61,777 nt of DNA, taken from NCBI GenBank assembly GCA_944320235.1, contig CALUGQ010000035.1:1-61777 (forward strand), read 5' to 3'. This document shows, in pieces, positions 56,812-61,777 of the stretch. The stretch comes from an uncultured Prevotella sp. (lineage in GTDB: Bacteria > Bacteroidota > Bacteroidia > Bacteroidales > Bacteroidaceae). The position numbers and the translations under genes are program-made. The notes under the pieces are model-generated. The model ran no database searches, was not told the origin of the DNA, and saw only the letters and a list, made by a program, of their open reading frames with translations. Positions within the stretch are counted from its first letter, which is position 1; every line of letters begins with the position of its first letter.

Positions 56812-57258
56812 TCATGCCAATATTTTGAAAATAGCCTTCTTTATCTCCGCTTCGCCAGAGATACATGGTGCGTGGCCGTCTTGCGGGAAGAAGATGGCAA
56901 ACATCCCCGGCTGGCAAGTCACATAACTGTCGGCTGCAATTCCAGGCAGCTTGGTTATGTCTTTCTTTTCATCATACTCCGCTTCTGGCAGGTTGCACAG
57001 CGGAGTGTAGCCATACGTCTCGGCGCAAGAGAGTGGTATCTGTATGTCTATCATCTTCCTGTGCGTTTCGAGTACCGCCTCGTCAGGGGTTCTCCCCTTG
57101 GCTGTTGTAATGTTCACAAACAAGTCCTCGCCCTTTATCAGGTGTTTGCCAGGCTCCAGTTTGTCAAGGTCATTGGCCTTAATGAACTCCACAACATCCT
57201 CGAACAGAGGATTGAGGCCTTTGTAGAAAGCAAGGTTATCAAGTGTGTCTACTACCAT
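56812..57258 (-). CDS. YhcH/YjgK/YiaL family protein (DUF386)
   Basis: A 148-aa cupin-like protein. Family markers are HRKMIDIQIPLSCAETYGYTP and PGMFAIFFPQDGHAPCI, whose histidines and glutamates usually bind a metal. Homologues include the TabA/EbgC and NanQ-type sugar isomerase or anomerase group. A sugar-handling role is plausible beside glgB (6 nt downstream), but the substrate is unknown. ATG start. Confidence 0.88.
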   Translation of the reverse strand: MVVDTLDNLAFYKGLNPLFEDVVEFIKANDLDKLEPGKHLIKGEDLFVNITTAKGRTPDEAVLETHRKMIDIQIPLSCAETYGYTPLCNLPEAEYDEKKDITKLPGIAADSYVTCQPGMFAIFFPQDGHAPCISGEAEIKKAIFKILA

Positions 57259-57309
57259 AAGTTATTTATTTTAGATTAAACATATATCGTTGCTGAAACT
57301 TCGCCAATG

Positions 57310-58419
57310 TCAGTCGAGCCGCTTTTGGCCGCGTATGTAAACTCCCTTGGCTTTTATATTGCCGTCACGGTCTTTCTCCACGAAGCGTCCGTCGCGCACA
57401 TCGTCAAGGTAAGAACCCTCGAAGCGGTTCCCGTCCTTGTCTTCCTCGATGGCAGGCCCATTGCGCTTGCCTGCCTTGAAAGAGCCTTTGAACTTCCAGC
57501 CATCGGCATACCGCACAACGCCCTGGCCGTCAATCTTTCCGTCTTTGAACTGTCCTTCAAACACATCGCCGGCTTTCGTGGTAAGTTTTCCGGCACCATT
57601 GGGCTTGTCGGCTTTCCATTCGCCAACATAGACATTGCCGTTTTTCCATACAAGGGTGCCTTGCCCTTGCTTGGCCCCCTCAAAGAACTGCCCCGTATAC
57701 TTGTCTCCGTTCGCGTATTTGAATATGCCGATGCCGGTGCGCTCGCCTTGTACATAGTCGCCCTCGTACACATCGCCGTTCTTGAACTTATAAATTCCCT
57801 TGCCATTCTGGATGTCGTTCTTCCATTCGCCGGTATATACATCACCGTCGGCATACTTGAATGTTCCACGCCCGGAGCGCTGGTTGTCCTTCCACTCGCC
57901 ATCGTAAGTAGAGCCGTCGCCCCAGTCGAAGAAGCCTTTGCCGTCTTTTTTGTCATTGAGCCAGTCGCCTTTATAGTATGCCCCGCCCGCAAAGGTATAC
58001 GTTCCCTTGCCGCTACGGTGGTCTTGCTTCCACTCGCCGTCGTATTTGTCGCCGTTGTAGTAGTACATCACGCCGTGGCCTTGCTGGTAATCGCGAAACC
58101 ACAGGCCTACGTACTTGTTATTGTTGGCAAAGTAATACGTACCCTTACCGTGCTGCTGGTCCTGAAACCACTGGCCCTCATACTTCTCCCCGTCGAAGAA
58201 TGTGTACACACCGTAGCCTTGCCTGCGGCCCTTAACGTAGGAGCCTTCGTACACGTTACCGTTCTTGTATGTGGCCTTGCCTTTGCCGTGGGGCTTGCCA
58301 CCAGCCATCTCGCCGCTGTACTCGCCTCCGTCTTTGGTCTGGCACGTACCCAAGGTTATCTTCTGGGCGCAAACAAACAGGGGCAGCGCAACGAGCAATG
58401 ATAATATAATATGTCTCAA
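57310..58419 (-). CDS. Exported MORN-repeat protein
   Basis: A 369-aa protein with a signal peptide (RHIILSLLVALPLFVCAQ) followed by about fourteen MORN units of 23 residues (for example DKYDGEWKQDHRSGKGTYTF, DVYTGEWKNDIQNGKGIYKF) to near the C-terminus. MORN arrays form elongated beta-sheets that bind proteins or lipids. No enzymatic domain is attached. The only usable start is TTG at 58419, just after the promoter. It heads the operon with YhcH (51-nt gap), glgB and the DUF6057-like gene. Confidence 0.88.
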   Translation of the reverse strand: MRHIILSLLVALPLFVCAQKITLGTCQTKDGGEYSGEMAGGKPHGKGKATYKNGNVYEGSYVKGRRQGYGVYTFFDGEKYEGQWFQDQQHGKGTYYFANNNKYVGLWFRDYQQGHGVMYYYNGDKYDGEWKQDHRSGKGTYTFAGGAYYKGDWLNDKKDGKGFFDWGDGSTYDGEWKDNQRSGRGTFKYADGDVYTGEWKNDIQNGKGIYKFKNGDVYEGDYVQGERTGIGIFKYANGDKYTGQFFEGAKQGQGTLVWKNGNVYVGEWKADKPNGAGKLTTKAGDVFEGQFKDGKIDGQGVVRYADGWKFKGSFKAGKRNGPAIEEDKDGNRFEGSYLDDVRDGRFVEKDRDGNIKAKGVYIRGQKRLD

Positions 58420-58443
58420 AACGTTCCTGATTTAATTTATTGC

Positions 58444-58451
58444 CAAAAGTA
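58444..58451 (-). promoter_or_regulatory. -7 element (TACTTTTG) for the MORN-YhcH-glgB operon
   Basis: On the minus strand TACTTTTG, ending about 24 nt before the TTG start of the MORN gene. Confidence 0.55.
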
Positions 58452-58515
58452 ATAAAAAAACCGCACGCATCAAAAAAGATTAGCATTTTTAACTGATTGT
58501 CAACTCATTATTTTA

Positions 58516-58523
58516 TACCTTTG
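58516..58523 (+). promoter_or_regulatory. -7 element (TACCTTTG) for kdsB
   Basis: TACCTTTG followed by C, about 62 nt before the kdsB ATG. A TTG at 58497 is too close to be a standard -33. Confidence 0.55.
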
Positions 58524-58585
58524 CAGATAAAAGGGGTGTACAAAGCCACAGGAAGCCCCTTGCAACTTACAATATCCCATAGCTT

Positions 58586-59344
58586 ATGAAATTCATTGGA
58601 ATCATTCCGGCGCGCTATTCTTCATCGCGTTTCCCTGGCAAACCGCTTGCCTTGCTCGGAGGGAAACCCGTGATACAATGGGTATGCGAGCGGGCGGCAA
58701 CAGTGCTCGACAATGTTTGGGTGGCCACCGACGACGACAGGATTGCCGAAGCGGTAAAGAACTTCGGAGGCAACGCCGTGATGACCTCTGCTGAGCACCG
58801 CAGCGGAACTGACCGCATACGCGAGGCAACCGAGAAAATCGGGGCAGGCTGCGACGTAGTGATAAACATACAAGGCGACGAGCCGTTTGTCGCGCCGTCG
58901 CAAATAAAGGCTGTCTGCGACTGTTTCAGTGACCCAACGACACAAATCGCCACTCTCGGCATTCCATTCGGGAACGACATCAAGGCCATCACCAACCCCA
59001 ACTCGCCCAAGATTGTGACCGACGTGAACGGCTATGCCATGTATTTCAGCCGCAGCGTAATACCATTCATAAGGGGCAAAGCCGACGACGAGTGGCCCGA
59101 AGCTTTTCCATTCTTAAAACACATCGGCTTATATGGATACAGGCGCGAGGTTCTCACCGCTATCACAAACCTGCCCCCAAGTCCGCTCGAAGTGGCCGAG
59201 AGCCTCGAGCAACTGCGCTGGCTGCAAAACGGTTACAAAATAAAGGTGGGGCTGACCGACACAGAGACCATCGGCATCGACACACCCGAAGACCTTGCCA
59301 GGGCCGAAGCACGCCTCGCCATGGCAACAAACGGCAAGCCATAA
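58586..59344 (+). CDS. kdsB: 3-deoxy-manno-octulosonate cytidylyltransferase
   Basis: A 252-aa enzyme that activates Kdo as CMP-Kdo for lipid A-core assembly. Signatures are IIPARYSSSRFPGKPLALLGGKPVIQW, ATDDDRIAEAV, EHRSGTDRIREA and INIQGDEPFV. The C-terminal GIDTPEDLARAE completes it. It is followed by trmN6 after 5 nt. ATG start. Confidence 0.97.
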   Translation: MKFIGIIPARYSSSRFPGKPLALLGGKPVIQWVCERAATVLDNVWVATDDDRIAEAVKNFGGNAVMTSAEHRSGTDRIREATEKIGAGCDVVINIQGDEPFVAPSQIKAVCDCFSDPTTQIATLGIPFGNDIKAITNPNSPKIVTDVNGYAMYFSRSVIPFIRGKADDEWPEAFPFLKHIGLYGYRREVLTAITNLPPSPLEVAESLEQLRWLQNGYKIKVGLTDTETIGIDTPEDLARAEARLAMATNGKP

Positions 59345-59349
59345 CCGGC

Positions 59350-60045
59350 ATGGGAGGAGACAGATTCGACTTCAGGCAGTTCTCCATTCGCCAGGAACGG
59401 TGCGCCATGAAGGTGGGAACCGATGCCACGCTCCTTGGCGCGTGGGCGCGTGTGCCTGCATCATGCGACGGCAAGCCGAAAATATTAGACATCGGAACGG
59501 GTACGGGCATCCTCGCACTCATGATGGCACAGCGATTCCCGGCGGCAAAAGTGACGGCCATCGATATCGACCCCGGAGCCGCAGCGCAAGCAGCCGACAA
59601 TGCATCCGCGTCGCCGTTCGCCGCACGCATTGCCGTCGCCTGCACCCCGGTACAACAATTCTGTGGCGAAGCGTTTGCCGCAATAGTGTGCAACCCGCCA
59701 TATTTCTCGTCATCACTCGAATGCCCCGACCCGAAGCGCACCCAAAGCCGCCACGCCGCCACGCTCACTTACGCCGAACTGGCAAGCCATGCATACCGCC
59801 TGCTGCAGCCCGGCGGCGAGTTCTCCGTCATCATACCAGCCGACCAAATGGCGCAGATGGATGCCGCAAGGGCCATCGCCGGATTCTTCGAAACGCGCCG
59901 CTGCGCTGTCTGCACCAAGGCGGGGAAACCGCCCAAACGGCTGATGCTGGCCTACACAAAGGCGCCGCAGCAAAACATGGAGAGCGAAGTGCTGACCCTT
60001 GGCGACGAGAAGCACAAGCTTATGGCTGCAGAATTTTATCTGTGA
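59350..60045 (+). CDS. trmN6: tRNA1(Val) adenine-37 N6-methyltransferase
   Basis: A 231-aa SAM-dependent methyltransferase of the YfiC/TrmN6 type. The N-terminus FRQFSIRQERCAMKVGTDATLLGAWA is family-specific, the SAM motif is ILDIGTGTGILAL (DIGTGTG at 47-53), and the adenine-N6 catalytic motif NPPYF is at 115-119. It methylates A37 of tRNA1(Val) in E. coli. The frame is open far upstream inside kdsB, but ATG 59350 fits the family start and gives a 5-nt spacing from kdsB. Confidence 0.92.
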   Translation: MGGDRFDFRQFSIRQERCAMKVGTDATLLGAWARVPASCDGKPKILDIGTGTGILALMMAQRFPAAKVTAIDIDPGAAAQAADNASASPFAARIAVACTPVQQFCGEAFAAIVCNPPYFSSSLECPDPKRTQSRHAATLTYAELASHAYRLLQPGGEFSVIIPADQMAQMDAARAIAGFFETRRCAVCTKAGKPPKRLMLAYTKAPQQNMESEVLTLGDEKHKLMAAEFYL

Positions 60046-60296
60046 ACGAACAAGCCAAAACAACTGTACGGCAATGATTGTTTCTTTACACGCTTCCATC
60101 CGTAATACATTCCTTTTCATTTAAAGTTGCGATACAGGCCGTTTCGCCATACCAAACCGGCCATATTGCAGCGTCAAACAGACGGTTTGGCAAGTCAATT
60201 CAACAGCCATTACTAAATAGCTGTAATTCAAGCACTTAACAAAGCAGGCATCAGCGCAGGGCATTCATGACAAGAACTTTACAAACAGAAAAACTA
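60046..60296. other. Short gene-free stretch between trmN6 and mnmE with inverted repeat
   Basis: CCAAACCG (60152-60159) and CGGTTTGG (60183-60190) form a perfect 8-bp stem around a 23-nt loop that includes CCATATTGCA. No clear promoter or terminator was recognised here. Confidence 0.5.
60152..60190. repeat. Inverted repeat, intergenic
   Basis: CCAAACCG/CGGTTTGG stem with CCATATTGCA in the loop. The same 10-mer occurs beside the inverted repeat at 21630. Similar in style to the repeats at 21630 and 37178. Confidence 0.55.
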
Positions 60297-61706
60297 ATGA
60301 ACATACAAGATACCATCTGTGCCATCGCAACCGCACCGGGCGGGGCAATTGGCATAATAAGGATTTCTGGGCCAGAGGCCATTGCCATCGCAGAAAAGGT
60401 GTTCACACCTGCCGGACACAACGCACTATCGCTCTCCCGACACGAAGCCGGCACAGTGACCTACGGCCACATACATTCTGCTGACGGCAGTGTGCTCGAC
60501 GATGTACTTGTGAGCCTTTTCCGCGCACCGCACTCATACACCGGCGAAGACTCTGTGGAAATATCGTGCCATGGTTCGCGCTACATACTCCAACAAACCA
60601 TGCGCCTGCTCATCGACAACGGCTGTCGCGCCGCCAAACCCGGCGAGTATACCCGCCGGGCATTCCAGAACGGGAAGATGGACCTGAGTCAGGCAGAGGC
60701 AGTGGCTGACCTCATCGCCTCAAAAGACAAGGCTACCCACCACATGGCCATCAGCCAGATGCGTGGCGGATTCAGCCGCGAGCTGGCCTCACTGCGCGAC
60801 CGCCTGCTGCGGCTCACGGCACTATTGGAACTCGAACTAGACTTCAGCGACCACGAGGAACTGGAGTTTGCCGACCGCACCGAACTCGACAGCCTCGCCC
60901 GCGAAATCCACTCTAAGATGAAACGGCTCGCCGACTCATTCTCCACCGGCAACGCGCTCAAGAACGGCGTGCCGGTGGCCATCGTGGGGCAGACCAACGC
61001 CGGCAAGTCAACTCTGCTCAACGCTCTGCTCGGCGAAGACAAGGCCATAGTGAGCGACATCGACGGCACCACGCGCGACACCATCGAAGACACCACCGTC
61101 ATTGATGGCGTCACCTTCCGTTTCATCGACACTGCCGGCATACGCCACACCGACGACACCATCGAGGCCATGGGCATAGAGCGCAGCTTCCGCGCCATCG
61201 ACAAGGCGCAAATCGTAATACTGCTCATTGATGCCAAGCGCAACGACGAGTCGTTCACCATGTTCTACAACGAAGTGCGCCCACACCTGGAAGGCAAGCA
61301 AGTGGTCGCCGCGCTCAACAAGTGCGACGCAGGCGCTGCCCCCGCCAAGCCGCAGCCCACCACGGAAATCGCCGCCAATCTTCGGGAAGGCTGGCGCCAG
61401 ATTGCCATCTCGGCCAAATACGGCCTCAACATCGACAGCCTGCGCTCGCTCCTCGTCGGCCTCACCGGACTCGACACCCTCTCTGCGACAGATGTGATCG
61501 TAACCAACGTCCGCCACTACGAAGCCCTCACACACGCCGTCGATGCCATCTCCCGCGTCATCGACGGCCTCGCCACAGGCCTCCCCTCCGACCTCGTCGC
61601 CCAAGACCTGCGCGAATGCCTCTACCACCTTGCCGACATCCTCGGCGAAGTCACCACCACCGAGGTGTTAAATTCCATCTTCGCCAGCTTTTGCATCGGT
61701 AAGTAG
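60297..61706 (+). CDS. mnmE: tRNA uridine-34 modification GTPase MnmE
   Basis: About 469 aa from ATG 60297 (MNIQDTICAIATAPGGAIGI). An in-frame ATG at 60267 is less likely. An N-terminal folate-binding domain is followed by the G domain with G1 VGQTNAGKSTLLNAL, G2/G3 GTTRDTIED and DTAGIR, and G4 NKCD. The C-terminal FCIGK carries the catalytic Cys. With MnmG it makes cmnm5U34 in tRNAs. The last dozen codons include TTA-AAT, unlike the GC-rich codons before them. The 3' end of this gene is a known integration site in other bacteria. Confidence 0.96.
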   Translation: MNIQDTICAIATAPGGAIGIIRISGPEAIAIAEKVFTPAGHNALSLSRHEAGTVTYGHIHSADGSVLDDVLVSLFRAPHSYTGEDSVEISCHGSRYILQQTMRLLIDNGCRAAKPGEYTRRAFQNGKMDLSQAEAVADLIASKDKATHHMAISQMRGGFSRELASLRDRLLRLTALLELELDFSDHEELEFADRTELDSLAREIHSKMKRLADSFSTGNALKNGVPVAIVGQTNAGKSTLLNALLGEDKAIVSDIDGTTRDTIEDTTVIDGVTFRFIDTAGIRHTDDTIEAMGIERSFRAIDKAQIVILLIDAKRNDESFTMFYNEVRPHLEGKQVVAALNKCDAGAAPAKPQPTTEIAANLREGWRQIAISAKYGLNIDSLRSLLVGLTGLDTLSATDVIVTNVRHYEALTHAVDAISRVIDGLATGLPSDLVAQDLRECLYHLADILGEVTTTEVLNSIFASFCIGK

Positions 61707-61748
61707 GATATTGTAATCAACTGCAACGAATTAGAACCAACTATAATG

Positions 61749-61777
61749 AAGTCGCTGATTTTCAGCGGCTTTTTTAT
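61749..61777 (+). terminator. Terminator after mnmE
   Basis: AAGTCGCTGA/TCAGCGGCTT (one G-U pair, 3-nt loop) followed by a T run at the window edge. Confidence 0.88.

Noticed and set aside
57307-58401. A 364-aa plus-strand open frame opposite the MORN gene
   Set aside because: Its valine/alanine/leucine-rich translation is the antisense of the repetitive MORN coding sequence. The minus strand has a signal peptide and regular 23-residue repeats.
59092-59349. N-terminal extension of trmN6 inside kdsB
   Set aside because: The extension is a frame-shifted reading of kdsB. Family homology begins at the ATG at 59350.

Overview
The window looks like a chromosomal core region of a Bacteroidales bacterium, most likely Prevotellaceae. 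The genus cannot be fixed by eye. The evidence is the repeated TAnnTTTG promoter element with an upstream TTG/TTTG, the near absence of Shine-Dalgarno sites, and Bacteroidota-typical families (DUF4293, DUF4369, DUF4468, DUF4105, a Porin_10-type porin, a GT3 glycogen synthase, FeoA-FeoB fusion, Rpb6-like omega subunit). No insertion sequence, CRISPR array, rRNA or prophage was seen. One tRNA (Gly-GCC) lies at the left edge.

Layout. 1-5.0 kb, minus strand: a SPOR lipoprotein, ruvX, def, a large TPR protein and nspC, then tRNA-Gly. 5.1-6.1 kb: three small plus-strand envelope genes (YtxH-like, holin-like, unknown). 6.2-8.4 kb, minus: an MFS exporter and two overlapping O6-alkylguanine methyltransferase-family genes. 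9.0-12.4 kb, plus: rplU-rpmA behind a structured leader, a ThiE-like gene, prs and a DUF4369 lipoprotein. 12.6-16.9 kb, minus: glucan phosphorylase and glycogen synthase. 17.1-25.2 kb: a small secreted protein, the bamD-rpoZ-DUF4293 operon, uvrB, then DUF4468, a small membrane protein and a porin. 25.3-32.4 kb, minus: a branched-chain amino acid operon leuA-leuC-leuD-cimA-leuB-TPR, preceded by an Ile/Leu leader peptide and attenuator. 32.9-43.0 kb: a TlpA-like thioredoxin protein, a PpiD/SurA-like chaperone, coaX-OMP-lptC, and a DUF4105 (Lnb-like) gene overlapping an AlkP-fold gene that has lost its catalytic residues. 43.5-53.0 kb, plus: secA, an ABC ATPase, feoAB, an exported nitroreductase and dnaB. 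53.5-58.4 kb, minus: an exported MORN-repeat protein, a YhcH family protein, glgB and a membrane protein. 58.6-61.7 kb, plus: kdsB, trmN6 and mnmE.

How it works together. Much of the window serves envelope biogenesis (BamD, LptC, KdsB, PpiD, SecA, DUF4105, porin) and glycogen metabolism (synthase plus phosphorylase in one operon, branching enzyme in another). The leu operon is the clearest integrated system. It carries a Leptospira-type citramalate synthase, so LeuCDB probably serve both leucine and isoleucine synthesis. Its leader peptide is rich in both Ile and Leu codons, and the leader RNA has mutually exclusive antiterminator and terminator pairings.

The most unusual observations are that attenuator, the DUF4105/degenerate AlkP pair, the paired stems upstream of rplU, a perfect 52-bp palindrome between convergent genes, and degenerate inverted repeats in long gene-free stretches.
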